Below, one piece after another: positions 15,804 through 23,924 of a stretch of 64,000 nt of DNA. Origin of the DNA: Streptomyces xanthochromogenes (GTDB lineage Bacteria; Actinomycetota; Actinomycetes; Streptomycetales; Streptomycetaceae). Where the stretch lies: contig NZ_BMUZ01000013.1 of assembly GCF_014650455.1 (NCBI RefSeq), forward strand, positions 124,001 through 188,000. The letters are read 5' to 3'. The notes below the pieces were generated by a model. It made no database searches. It had not been told where the DNA came from and saw only the letters and a list, made by a program, of their open reading frames with translations. Made by a program: the position numbers and the translations under genes. Within the stretch, counting starts at the first letter, position 1. Every line of letters starts with the position of its first letter.

Positions 15804-17180
15804 ATGTCCACGCGGACTCGTCCGGCCTGGCTCGCGGCGGTGACGGTGCTGGTTGTCGCCGTCCTGTGCGCGGTGGTCGTGCCGAGCGGGGCGGCGGTGG
15901 GCACGGGCGTGGGGAGGGGCGTGGGGAGGGGCTTTGATTCCCTGGCGGGTGCGGGTGCGGGTGCGGGTGCGGGTGCGGGTGCGGGTGCGGGCGCGGGTAC
16001 GGGTACGGGTGCGGGTACGGGTACGGGTACGGGCGCGCGCCCTGGAGTCGGCCAGGGCTCTGAGGCGGGCCCGGACCCGGGAGCAGGCGGTGACGGCTGG
16101 GTCGGAACCTGGTATTCCGCCCCCGTCGAGGCCGAGCCGGGGGGCGGCGCGGCGCGGACCGTACGCAATGTCGTGCACACCACGATGGGCGGCAGCCGGG
16201 CCCGCATCACCGTCTCGAACCTGTTCGGGACGGCCCCGCTCGACCTGCGCCACGCCACCCTCGCGACCGCGGCCGCCCCGGCCCGGACCATGCGGACGCT
16301 GACCTTCCACGGCCACGCGAGGATCTCCGTACCGCCGGGCGGGCAGGCCGTGAGCGACCCGCTGACGTTCGAGGTACCGGCAGCGGCCGACCTGTACGTA
16401 TCCGTGTACGCGGCCGGCCCCGTCACCTGGCACCCCCAGGCGCTGGGGACCTCGTACGAGGTACCGGGAGGGACGGACCGCGCCGCCGATCCCGGGGCGT
16501 TCGCGGGCACGACAGGTGCCTGGCGGTACGTGACCGCGCTGGACGTACAGGGCCCGGAGTCGGCGGGCGGCAGCGTCGTGGTGCTCGGCGACTCGATCAC
16601 GGAGGGGGTGGGCTCCACCCCGGGCGCGGATCGTCGCTGGACGGATGTGCTGGCCGAACGCCTGAGGAACCTGCGGGAGCGGACGGCCGGTGTGCCACGG
16701 GCCGTCCTGAACGCCGGGATCGGCGGAAACGGCCTACTGACAGGGCGCAGCGGCCCGAGCGGCCCGGACCGCTTCCAGCGGGACGCGCTGGGCCGGGCAG
16801 GGGTGCGGACGGTCATCGTCGAGCTGGGCATCAACGACCTGCTCAGCGGCGGCGAGCGCAACGCGGACGCGCTGCTCGCCGGCATGCGGGACCTGGTGCG
16901 GCGTGGCCACGCGCGGGGCGTACGAGTCCTGGGCACCACCCTTGCGCCGTGCGGCGGCCTTCGCGCCTGCACGGCGCAGGTCGAGGCGGTACGGGAAACG
17001 GTGAACGCGGCGATCCGAGGGGGCGGGGTCTACGAGGGCGTCATCGACATCGACCGCACCCTGAGAGCCCCCGATTCCCCGCGCGAGCTGTCACCCCCGT
17101 ACGACTCGGGGGACCACCTGCACCCGAGCGATGCGGGGTACCGGGCGGTGGGAGCGGCGATCGATCCGGGGGCGCTGTGA
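15804..17180 (+). CDS. Secreted SGNH/GDSL family hydrolase
   Basis: 458 residues. Putative secreted esterase or lipase. N-terminal signal peptide (TRPAWLAAVTVLVVAVLCAVVVPSG split at about 5-30), then an Ala-Gly/Thr-Gly repeat of about 30 residues from a DNA hexanucleotide repeat, a beta-rich domain (about 95-235), and the hydrolase domain: block I VVLGDSITEG with the nucleophile Ser near 265, block II NAGIGGNGLL, block III ELGINDLL, and block V DHLHPSDAGYRAV with Asp and His of the triad. A CGGLRAC pair may form a disulfide. ATG 15804 is chosen because the signal peptide follows directly. The natural substrate is not evident. Confidence 0.93.
   Translation: MSTRTRPAWLAAVTVLVVAVLCAVVVPSGAAVGTGVGRGVGRGFDSLAGAGAGAGAGAGAGAGAGTGTGAGTGTGTGARPGVGQGSEAGPDPGAGGDGWVGTWYSAPVEAEPGGGAARTVRNVVHTTMGGSRARITVSNLFGTAPLDLRHATLATAAAPARTMRTLTFHGHARISVPPGGQAVSDPLTFEVPAAADLYVSVYAAGPVTWHPQALGTSYEVPGGTDRAADPGAFAGTTGAWRYVTALDVQGPESAGGSVVVLGDSITEGVGSTPGADRRWTDVLAERLRNLRERTAGVPRAVLNAGIGGNGLLTGRSGPSGPDRFQRDALGRAGVRTVIVELGINDLLSGGERNADALLAGMRDLVRRGHARGVRVLGTTLAPCGGLRACTAQVEAVRETVNAAIRGGGVYEGVIDIDRTLRAPDSPRELSPPYDSGDHLHPSDAGYRAVGAAIDPGAL
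15947..16040 (+). repeat. Hexanucleotide microsatellite inside the SGNH hydrolase gene
   Basis: About 15 head-to-tail hexamers: a GGGTGC block followed by mixed GGGTAC and GGGTGC units. They encode an (Ala-Gly)n then (Thr-Gly)n linker just after the signal peptide. Unit length is a multiple of three, so copy changes keep the frame. Confidence 0.92.
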
Positions 17181-17418
17181 CGGGCCGGGGCGGGGCGTGG
17201 GGCCGGGGCTTGGGCCCCGGGGCCGGGGCTTGGCGGCACGCGTGTGCCGCGGCTCAACGGGCCCCTCCCGCCGGGTGCACAACCGGGCACGACTGGCTTC
17301 TGCCCGTCCCAGTCGTACGGCCATGCACCCGACCACCAGGGGGAGTTGCCCCTAAGTACGGGCGTGGGGAGCCACGCGTTCACGCCCCCCGGACCTTCTT
17401 TGCCGCGGGGTGGAACTA
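17181..17418. other. Intergenic stretch without a recognised gene
   Basis: Between convergent genes. The left 60 bp are a G-rich repeat (GGGGCCGGGGCTTGG type) that may terminate transcription of the hydrolase. I see no gene with support in the rest. Confidence 0.4.
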
Positions 17419-17724
17419 CTACTCACCCGAGTTGCGCGTGACGGCCCAGGAGGCGAGGGCGACGGCCCCGGCCACCCCGAACACGGAGGGCCAGGCGCCG
17501 ACCTTCTTGGCCAGCGGGTGCGACCCGGCGAACGCGGCGACATAGGCGGTGGTCAGCCCCACGGCCGCCTTCGTCCCGGCCGCCTGCTGCCACTGCCGGG
17601 CCGCCAGCGCCCCGGCCCCGGCCAGCGCCACCCCGCCAAGCGGCCGCTTCCTGGTCCACCGAGCCACCCCATACCCCCCGACGAGCCCACCGGCCGCGAT
17701 CAAAGTTGCGGGGACCTTTGCCAT
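17419..17724 (-). CDS. Small membrane protein of unknown function
   Basis: 101 residues with about three predicted membrane segments (ATLIAAGGLVGGYGVA; AALGLTTAYVAAF-like region near 55-70; FGVAGAVALASWAV). Basic residues in RWTRKRP separate the first two, and the C terminus is short and polar. ATG 17724 has GGAGG about seven bases upstream. It stands alone between the SGNH hydrolase and the DUF397 gene. No family name can be assigned from the sequence; similar short Ala/Gly-rich membrane proteins are frequent in streptomycetes. Confidence 0.7.
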   Translation of the reverse strand: MAKVPATLIAAGGLVGGYGVARWTRKRPLGGVALAGAGALAARQWQQAAGTKAAVGLTTAYVAAFAGSHPLAKKVGAWPSVFGVAGAVALASWAVTRNSGE

Positions 17725-17811
17725 GGTTTGCCTCCTGGAGTGCGGTTTTCTTCGAGGCTAGCTCGGGGGGTCGGGGGGCTTGGCGGCGGGCCGGGGCAGG
17801 GCGGCCTCTCG

Positions 17812-18006
17812 TCAGAGAGCCTCGCGCCTTATCGCCCGGACGAAAGCCACCCAAGGGACACTTCCGAACGATATGCACGGACCGTCGGGCCGCTTCGAGT
17901 CACGCACGGCCGTGCGCGCCGAGAACTGCGCGGTCTCCACGCACTCCGTACCGCTGCCACCGCTGTACGAGGACTTCACCCAGCGGACGTCCTGCTGATC
18001 CATCAC
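17812..18006 (-). CDS. DUF397 domain protein of a WhiJ-like module
   Basis: 64 residues, single DUF397 domain: VRWVKSSYSGGSGTECVETA, then a middle VRDSKRPDGPCISF and end WVAFVRAI. The family has a conserved Trp/Ser/Cys pattern and is encoded next to XRE-DUF5753 regulators in streptomycetes, as at the whiJ and abaA-like loci. Evidence from that family suggests the small protein modulates the DNA-binding partner. The start codon overlaps the stop of the regulator gene by ATGA, so synthesis is coupled. It marks the left edge of a lower-GC region. Confidence 0.92.
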   Translation of the reverse strand: MMDQQDVRWVKSSYSGGSGTECVETAQFSARTAVRDSKRPDGPCISFGSVPWVAFVRAIRREAL

Positions 18007-18848
18007 AGCTCCCTGCGGGCCCGATCGAGGAGCGCCGCCGACGCTTCGATGTCCAACGCCTGGGCGCTCAGATATTGGAACGCCAACTTATAGCGCTCCA
18101 GCTCTGCGGGCTTCTCCATGAACAGCCCGCCGCCGATGATGTCCACGTACACGACGTCTAGTTCGGGTGTTGGGCCACCCAGGATCACGAAGCTTCCGAC
18201 GGCTGCCGCGTGCGCACCTTGAGCAAACGGCAGTATTTGGATGGTCACTTGGGGCTTTCTAGCCTGATCGTGAAGGTGGTGCAGCTGATCACGCATGACC
18301 TCCCTTCCCCCGACCATTCGGCGAATGACCGCCTCGTCGATCACGGCCCAGATGTGAGGAGCATCGTCTCGCGCGAGCAGTTCTTGGCGCTTCATGCGGA
18401 TGTCCACCATGTGCGTGATCTCTTGCTCGGTGCAGCGCATCTCCGAGGCGCGGTGTACGGCCTCGGCGTACGCACGTGTCTGGAGCAGCCCGGGAACGTA
18501 CATGCACGCGTAGTGGTCCTCGCGGACGACCTCGTCCTCCAGGGTCAGCATCAAGTTCATGGACTCCGGGATGGGGTCGGCGAGGGATCGCCACCACCCT
18601 TGAATCTTTGCCCCCTTGGCTAGTTCGACGAGCGTAGTCCGCTCTTGCTCGGAAGCCCCGTACTCGCGGCAAAGTGCATCCACAGCGGGCCACTTGACGG
18701 TTCCCTCTTTGGTCTCGTAGCGACTCAGAGTGGCTTTGGAGACCCCGACGAGTGCCCCGGCCTCCTCCAAGGTGAGCCCCGTGCGCTCGCGCAGCCGACG
18801 CAGGTCCGCCCCGAGCTGGCGCCTGCGGGTGGTCGGTCCAACAGCCAT
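18003..18848 (-). CDS. WhiJ-like XRE family regulator (HTH + DUF5753)
   Basis: 281 residues. The N-terminal XRE helix-turn-helix lies at about 10-65: LGADLRRLRERTGLTLEEAGALVGVSKATLSRYE across two stretches. The C-terminal DUF5753 domain has YVPGLLQTRAYAEAV, HIWAVIDEAVIRRMVGG, VTIQILPFAQGAHAA and FVILGG, as in the large Streptomyces family of WhiJ paralogues that act with a DUF397 partner. I chose ATG 18848 because the HTH starts soon after; a longer reading from 19145 crosses the promoter region. Divergent from an ATPase gene, with a duplicated TGAGAGTTCC element between them that is a good candidate for its own operator. Confidence 0.92.
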   Translation of the reverse strand: MAVGPTTRRRQLGADLRRLRERTGLTLEEAGALVGVSKATLSRYETKEGTVKWPAVDALCREYGASEQERTTLVELAKGAKIQGWWRSLADPIPESMNLMLTLEDEVVREDHYACMYVPGLLQTRAYAEAVHRASEMRCTEQEITHMVDIRMKRQELLARDDAPHIWAVIDEAVIRRMVGGREVMRDQLHHLHDQARKPQVTIQILPFAQGAHAAAVGSFVILGGPTPELDVVYVDIIGGGLFMEKPAELERYKLAFQYLSAQALDIEASAALLDRARREL

Positions 18849-18962
18849 GGGTGACGGCCCTTCGTGTCGATCTCCCTGAGCCTGCCCGGCCCATGGCGTT
18901 GAGGACAACACAGCGCACGCCTGGGGCGCATGAAGGCCGGCCGTGCTCCTGCAACTCCCTTG

Positions 18963-18986
18963 TGAGAGTTCCATATTGAGAGTTCC
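18963..18986. promoter_or_regulatory. Direct repeat TGAGAGTTCC in the divergent WhiJ-like promoter
   Basis: TGAGAGTTCC occurs exactly at 18963-18972 and 18977-18986, a 14-bp phase, between the divergent regulator and ATPase genes. A candidate binding site for the XRE regulator. It could also carry a promoter, because TTCCATATTGAG between the copies is AT-rich. Confidence 0.5.
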
Positions 18987-19044
18987 GCTGCCACCCTGGA
19001 GAGACAGAGCGGCGCACACAGAGCAGCTGAGAAGGGGGCGCAAG

Positions 19045-19716
19045 GTGACTGTCTGGGACGGATGCCGATTCGAGATCGAGAGGAAGGCCTGGGCTCTGCC
19101 GTTCATGGCAGAACCCAGGGAGCTCGCCGGCCTGAGGCGCGTCATGTGTCTCCACTTGAACTTGTGGGGGCTGCCCCACGTTGTTGAGGCGGCTCAGCTG
19201 TGCGTGACGGAACTCGTCACTAATGTCATCACTCATGTCGGACCGGGCACGCCGACGACGCTGGCCGTATCCATGAACGGAAGTCGACTACGTATTGCGG
19301 TCATTGATCCCGATGCGCGAGCCCTACCGACGCTCCTGTCGGCTTGCGCCGACGATGAATCGGGGCGAGGGATGGCTTTGGTGGAAGCGACCGCGGAGCG
19401 GTGGGGCGTGATTCTCCGGGAGGATGTGAAGGTCACGTGGTGCGAGCTGGCGACGGGGCTTCGGTCCGCGTACGACCATGTTGACGACCCTCAAGTCGCG
19501 CGCGCAGAAGCCCTGTTGGCCCTCTACTCCCTGAATGATCAGAACTGCCAGACACCAGCCCGCCGCGTCACCCTTTCCGCCGCGGAAAAGGTGACGACTG
19601 GGCTGATCGTCGACCTCCTGCGATGGCTGCGTGTGCATGGGCGCGACTCCCAAGCGGTCATCGACAGAGCATGGAGTCACTTCGAGAACATGGACGAGGC
19701 GGAGTCACGCCATTGA
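19045..19716 (+). CDS. ATP-binding protein of the GHKL/anti-sigma-kinase-like type
   Basis: 223 residues. The N-terminal 135 are a HATPase_c_2 domain like RsbW/SpoIIAB and the ATPases paired with WhiJ-like regulators: an N box ELVTNVITHV near 56, an IDPD box, and the G2 box GRGMALVEATAERWGV near 110. The G1 motif DxGxG is degenerate, so nucleotide binding may be weakened. The C-terminal 80 residues (about 140-223) are an extra helical domain of unknown role, which is longer than usual. GTG 19045 has GGGGGCG upstream. Its 3' end overlaps the convergent nuclease gene by 12 bp. Probably regulates, or is regulated by, the neighbouring XRE/DUF397 pair. Confidence 0.85.
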   Translation: MTVWDGCRFEIERKAWALPFMAEPRELAGLRRVMCLHLNLWGLPHVVEAAQLCVTELVTNVITHVGPGTPTTLAVSMNGSRLRIAVIDPDARALPTLLSACADDESGRGMALVEATAERWGVILREDVKVTWCELATGLRSAYDHVDDPQVARAEALLALYSLNDQNCQTPARRVTLSAAEKVTTGLIVDLLRWLRVHGRDSQAVIDRAWSHFENMDEAESRH

Positions 19717-20619
19717 CGTCTGGGGCGTGCTCTTCACGAATTCATCGCCCTCCGGCCAAATCACCTGGGCGGCAACCTCGGCGGCATGGCAGAGCTTGAG
19801 GAGATCGAGTCGCGGCTTCGAAGGCAGCAAGAGCGCTATGGCGGGCTTGGGTTCCAAGTGTCGTCGATAGTCGAAGAGCTGACCTATGGCCATACGAATT
19901 GCTTCGCGCGTCACGTTAGCCTTTGCCTCGATGAGCAGTTCGTCGGTCGCGTCGTAGAGGTCAGTGTAGAGAGCCTTCACTTCCCCCTCTGGAATGATCT
20001 TCTTTCTGGTGATGTGGTGCCCCTTGGTGGCCAAGTAGCGGCTGTACGCCTTGACGAGCTTCGCTTCGCGACGCTCGGATTGGCGCGACCTACCGCTGGA
20101 GCTCACCGTCATTTGCTCCACATTGTGCTGTTCGATGGCAACGTCCTTGACCTGCGTGGACTTGACAGGTTCGAGTGGCAGATCGGTTTTCGGTGCTGCC
20201 TGATCGACGGGCCGCAGGCGAAACATGATGACGGTGCGGATCACGCCGTCGGTGCCTGGGGCGTCGGTGGTGTAGTGAGGCTCCTTCTCGTCTAGGACGA
20301 ACTGTCCGAGGCGAGCAACCACACCCTTTGCGGTGGACTTGAAAAGTTCGAGCGAACGTTTCTGCTGCTGGTGTTCAAGAATGTTCAGATTGCCAGCAGT
20401 CATCTCCTGGTCCCCAACCCGACCCTCACCGCAGTAGTGATAGCACCCGTCGTTTCCCCACCCGTCGTAGTACCCGTACTCGCGACCTCTCTCAGGGTTG
20501 GAGAAGAGGAAGAGGTAGGGTCCGTTCTTCGGGCGGCTGATCCCCTTTTGGCGATTCCCGCCATGCTGGTCGTGGATCACCGTTCGCTTTATTTTGGTGC
20601 CAACGGCAACTATGTTCAC
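19705..20619 (-). CDS. Putative modification-dependent endonuclease: SRA-like + PD-(D/E)XK
   Basis: 304 residues. N-terminal part (about 30-140) looks like the SRA/YDG-type modified-base reader: FSNPERGREYGYYDGW, HYCGEGRVGDQEMTAGN and a later VIMFRL strand, similar to regions in ScoMcrA-like type IV enzymes as I recall them. A linker (140-180) follows. The C-terminal nuclease (about 185-300) has a PD-(D/E)XK core: an Asp in LYTDLYDATDELLIEAK with ExK, then Gln in AIGQLFDYRR, and the end strand PAIALLLPSKP. Second gene of an operon, 94 bp behind the helicase. GTG 20619 has GAGGAG upstream. GC is clearly lower than the core genes. Together this suggests cleavage of foreign modified DNA; the exact modification is unknown. 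Confidence 0.75.
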   Translation of the reverse strand: MNIVAVGTKIKRTVIHDQHGGNRQKGISRPKNGPYLFLFSNPERGREYGYYDGWGNDGCYHYCGEGRVGDQEMTAGNLNILEHQQQKRSLELFKSTAKGVVARLGQFVLDEKEPHYTTDAPGTDGVIRTVIMFRLRPVDQAAPKTDLPLEPVKSTQVKDVAIEQHNVEQMTVSSSGRSRQSERREAKLVKAYSRYLATKGHHITRKKIIPEGEVKALYTDLYDATDELLIEAKANVTREAIRMAIGQLFDYRRHLEPKPAIALLLPSKPRLDLLKLCHAAEVAAQVIWPEGDEFVKSTPQTSMA

Positions 20620-20713
20620 TGCGTGACTCCTCGCGGTTGCGGCTATCGGAATTCAGAACTGCTCTTGAGTAGCAATGGTTTCCAGAATTGGAAAGCTGAC
20701 CGCCAGCTCCTAT

Positions 20714-23700
20714 TCAGCCCGCGGCGATCACGGAATACGTTAGAACGTCGGCAGGGAGCTCATGCGCGAGTTCCCATGTGACGGCCATGGGCTTACTTCC
20801 CTTGTGGCTAACGTAGCGAGCAGGCCCCAGTAGCATCCATGGCTGGGCGCCCCCGATGTCCATGGTCTTGTAGCGGCGGATGAAAAGGAGGATGTGGCTG
20901 CCCTCGGCTCCGTGGTTCTGGTAGCGCAGGCCGGTGGGTGACGACTCCGAGGTCTGGTTCTGGGACTCCCAGTGGAAGAGTCTCTCGCTCAACGCGTAAT
21001 CGTGGTAACGGGTTTGGGGCGAGAAGTCCTTCTCGTCTTTCTCGCGCGTGATGAGGAGGGCATCCGTCATCGCCGACGCGCACCACCTCACGCCTTCGCG
21101 GAAGTGGGCCGGCATGAAGCCGCCAATCTCGGACTGGCCGAGGGCTGGCAGGATTTCCTCGCGTGTGTACGAGGCGTGGACGGTGAGCGGCAAACTGGCT
21201 TGGCTTCCGTGGAGTGGCAGCGGCACGTGCTCCGTGTGTGCGAGGTTGTGTGCCAAGACCTGCGTCAATTCGTCGCGTAGGGCCTTCTGGTCGGCGAGCG
21301 TGGCGAAGGCCTCGTCGTAGCTAGCGAAGCCGCCCAGGGGCCACAGCGAGAAGTAGAGCATGCGGGCATACCCCTGCTCCTGCTCGCTGAGGTCGGCGTA
21401 GGCGGGCGGCTGATCTGCCAAAAGTTGGGAGTAGGCGGCCACTCGTTGTGGATCGTCCACGTGGAGGAAAGACGGAACCCGCTTCAGGAGGGCTGCCTCA
21501 CCCTCCGGCGCAGGTGAGGTCAGAAGCTGGGCGCGACGCAGCAGGCCGCTCCATGAATTGCCGCTGCGGTAGATCTCCTGGAGGTCGCGGCCGCTCTCAT
21601 CGAGGTAGGTGCTCAGACGTGACTCGCCGTATGTCGCAACCTCGCGTGCCAGTGCCACTACGTTGACGCCGAGTTGAGCCTTGATGTTTTCCATGATGAC
21701 CTTCTTCGCCTTGGGCTCCAGGATGATTTGGCAGCCAGAGGGAAGCTTGGGGAAGTCATGCTCGATGTGGTTCAGGAGCCGCTTCCGAGTCAGATTGGTC
21801 AAGGCTCGGAACTGGTTCTCGAAGCGGAACTCCTTACGGTGCTGGCCGATGAAGTCCAAGACGGTCAGCACTGCTTTTCCTTCACTTCGACGCAGGCCGC
21901 GGCCCAATTGCTGGAGGAAGACGGTCGCGCTTGCAGTCGGTCGCAGCAGCAATAGCGTGTCAACGTCAGGGATGTCCAATCCCTCGTTGAAGAGGTCGAC
22001 GGAGAAGATGGCCTGGAGCTTGCCCGTCTTCAAGTCGGCCAAGGCGCGCTTGCGCTCCTCCGCTGGGGTCTCACCGGAGAGCGCAACAGAGTTCAGGCCA
22101 GCGCGTCGGAAGTACTTCGCCATGAAGTGGGCGTGAGCGACCGAGACACAGAAGCCTAGAGCACGCATGGACCCAGGGTCCGGCACCTTGTCCTCTACTG
22201 CCTTGATCACCAGACGAGCCCTGGCGTCATTGCCCGTCAGGACGTTGTTCAAGGCCACAGTGTCATAGGCGCCTCGCTTCCACTGGACGGTAGTGAGGTC
22301 GGTGTTGTCACTGATCCCGAAATAGTGGAAGGGGCTGAGGAGGTCGTTCTCGAGCGCCTCCCACAGACGCATCTCAGCTGCGATGCGACCATCGAAGAAC
22401 TCGTCCTGAATGTTCTTGCCGTCCATGCGTTCCGGCGTAGCGGTCAGGCCGAGCAGTTCGGATGGGCGGAAGTGGTCGAGAATCTTTCGATATGTCGGAG
22501 AGGTGCCGTGGTGGAACTCGTCGATAACGATGATGTCGAAGTGGTCCGGGGCGAGTTGCTCTAGAGCGCGCGCGTTGAGGGATTGCACACTGGCGAAGAC
22601 GTGGGTCCATCGCTCGGGGATCTCGCCGGAGTGGAGCAGCTCGCCGAAGTCGGCGTCGACGAGGACGTCTTGGTAAGTGCGGAGCGACTGCTGCAGGATC
22701 TCCTTGCGGTGAGCGACGAACAGGAGTCGTGCATCACGGCCCAATTTCTGCCGCAACCGCTTGTAGTCCAATGCGGCCATGACCGTCTTGCCCGTACCAG
22801 TCGCTGCGACCAGCAAGTTGCGGTGGCGATCATGAACGGTGCGCTCGACCTCAAGGCGCTCCAGCATGTCCCGCTGATGCGGATACGGGCGGACTTCCAA
22901 GCCCGAGAGCTGGAGCGAGGGGCGCTCGGTGCCGTTCATTCGGCCCGAGGCGCGATTCAATGCCTCGTCGAGGCGTGTGCCGTCTCGGGCTGGGTCGTAC
23001 AGCTCGAACGTCGGATCGTTCCAGTACGAGTCGAAGGTGGCTTCGAACTTACGCAGGACATCGGGGGTGGCGACGGAAGACAGCCGCACGTTCCATTCCA
23101 ACCCGTCCAGGAGAGCAGCCTTGGAGAGGTTCGAGCTCCCTACATACGCCGTGTCGTACCCACTGTTGCGACGGAAGAGCCAGGCTTTTGCGTGCAGACG
23201 TGTTGAGCGTAGCTCGTAGCTCACGCGCACCTCGGCGTTGAATTCTTCGACCAAACGGTCAAGAGCTCGTCGCTCCGTGGCTCCGATATAAGTGGTCGTG
23301 ATCACTCGGATAGGTACGCCTCGGGCATGGGCTGCCTTGAGTGATTGCTCCAGCACGCGCAGGCCGTGCCACTTAACGAAGGCGCACAGCAGGTCGACGC
23401 GGTCAGCAGTGGCGAGCTCGGCTCGAAGTTCGAAGCCCAGATTGGGATCGTCGGGTGCGTTGGTGATCAAAGCCGTCTCGGACAGCGGAGTGGCCGGGCG
23501 GATTGCATAGACACCCGGTGCCTCTGGCTCGGCCAAGGCCAGGAGTTGGCGCGGGCCTTCGGCTACGAGATCCACCCACTCCCGCGCTCCAGCCAATGTG
23601 CTCAGGGACTCAAGGATGTGATTGGCGGCATGTACGCGTTCTGCGGCCGGTAGTCGGTGGAGTACCTGGCGCACGGTGTTGGCGATATGACGCGCGAGGA

Positions 23701-23848
23701 CGTGCGGCGTTGATTCGGCGCCGACCTCGGCATCAACGGTTTGCCATCCGGCGGCATCCAGCCCTTTGAGCTGCTCGGTGAGACGCAGCGTGATGAGTTG
23801 CTCGTAGAGACCGGTTACGGGTTGCCCCGAGTCGGCGGTGTTGGTCAC
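20714..23848 (-). CDS. PLD nuclease-SF2 helicase-DUF3427 fusion protein
   Basis: 1044 residues, likely a defence or DNA-processing enzyme. Order: an N-terminal region (1-160); a phospholipase D-type nuclease domain (about 170-280) with TRLHAKAWLF and GSSNLS (the HxK...GSxN motif, single copy, so it may dimerise); an SF2 helicase core with Walker A AATGTGKTV (about 350), Walker B IDEFHHGTSP (about 440), GLTATPERMDG, the arm FSVDLFNEGLDIPDVD and motif VI QQLGRGLRR (about 625); a DUF3427 C-terminal domain with YHDYALSERLFHWESQNQ and GHILLFIRR-like and LLGPARYVSHKGSKPM segments. GTG 23848 has GGGAGGGG upstream. It leads the two-gene operon with the SRA-like nuclease. Known relatives occur in defence islands. 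Confidence 0.9.
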   Translation of the reverse strand: MTNTADSGQPVTGLYEQLITLRLTEQLKGLDAAGWQTVDAEVGAESTPHVLARHIANTVRQVLHRLPAAERVHAANHILESLSTLAGAREWVDLVAEGPRQLLALAEPEAPGVYAIRPATPLSETALITNAPDDPNLGFELRAELATADRVDLLCAFVKWHGLRVLEQSLKAAHARGVPIRVITTTYIGATERRALDRLVEEFNAEVRVSYELRSTRLHAKAWLFRRNSGYDTAYVGSSNLSKAALLDGLEWNVRLSSVATPDVLRKFEATFDSYWNDPTFELYDPARDGTRLDEALNRASGRMNGTERPSLQLSGLEVRPYPHQRDMLERLEVERTVHDRHRNLLVAATGTGKTVMAALDYKRLRQKLGRDARLLFVAHRKEILQQSLRTYQDVLVDADFGELLHSGEIPERWTHVFASVQSLNARALEQLAPDHFDIIVIDEFHHGTSPTYRKILDHFRPSELLGLTATPERMDGKNIQDEFFDGRIAAEMRLWEALENDLLSPFHYFGISDNTDLTTVQWKRGAYDTVALNNVLTGNDARARLVIKAVEDKVPDPGSMRALGFCVSVAHAHFMAKYFRRAGLNSVALSGETPAEERKRALADLKTGKLQAIFSVDLFNEGLDIPDVDTLLLLRPTASATVFLQQLGRGLRRSEGKAVLTVLDFIGQHRKEFRFENQFRALTNLTRKRLLNHIEHDFPKLPSGCQIILEPKAKKVIMENIKAQLGVNVVALAREVATYGESRLSTYLDESGRDLQEIYRSGNSWSGLLRRAQLLTSPAPEGEAALLKRVPSFLHVDDPQRVAAYSQLLADQPPAYADLSEQEQGYARMLYFSLWPLGGFASYDEAFATLADQKALRDELTQVLAHNLAHTEHVPLPLHGSQASLPLTVHASYTREEILPALGQSEIGGFMPAHFREGVRWCASAMTDALLITREKDEKDFSPQTRYHDYALSERLFHWESQNQTSESSPTGLRYQNHGAEGSHILLFIRRYKTMDIGGAQPWMLLGPARYVSHKGSKPMAVTWELAHELPADVLTYSVIAAG

Positions 23849-23924
23849 GCTGCGCCCCTCCCATGGACTGTCACCCCTAGTGAAGCAGGGGCCACTGACA
23901 CTCCGGACAAGGGAGTTGAACGGA

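Noticed and set aside
20714..23848. The large helicase as a type I restriction HsdR subunit
   Set aside because: No HsdM or HsdS neighbours, and the domain order PLD-SF2-DUF3427 differs from HsdR.
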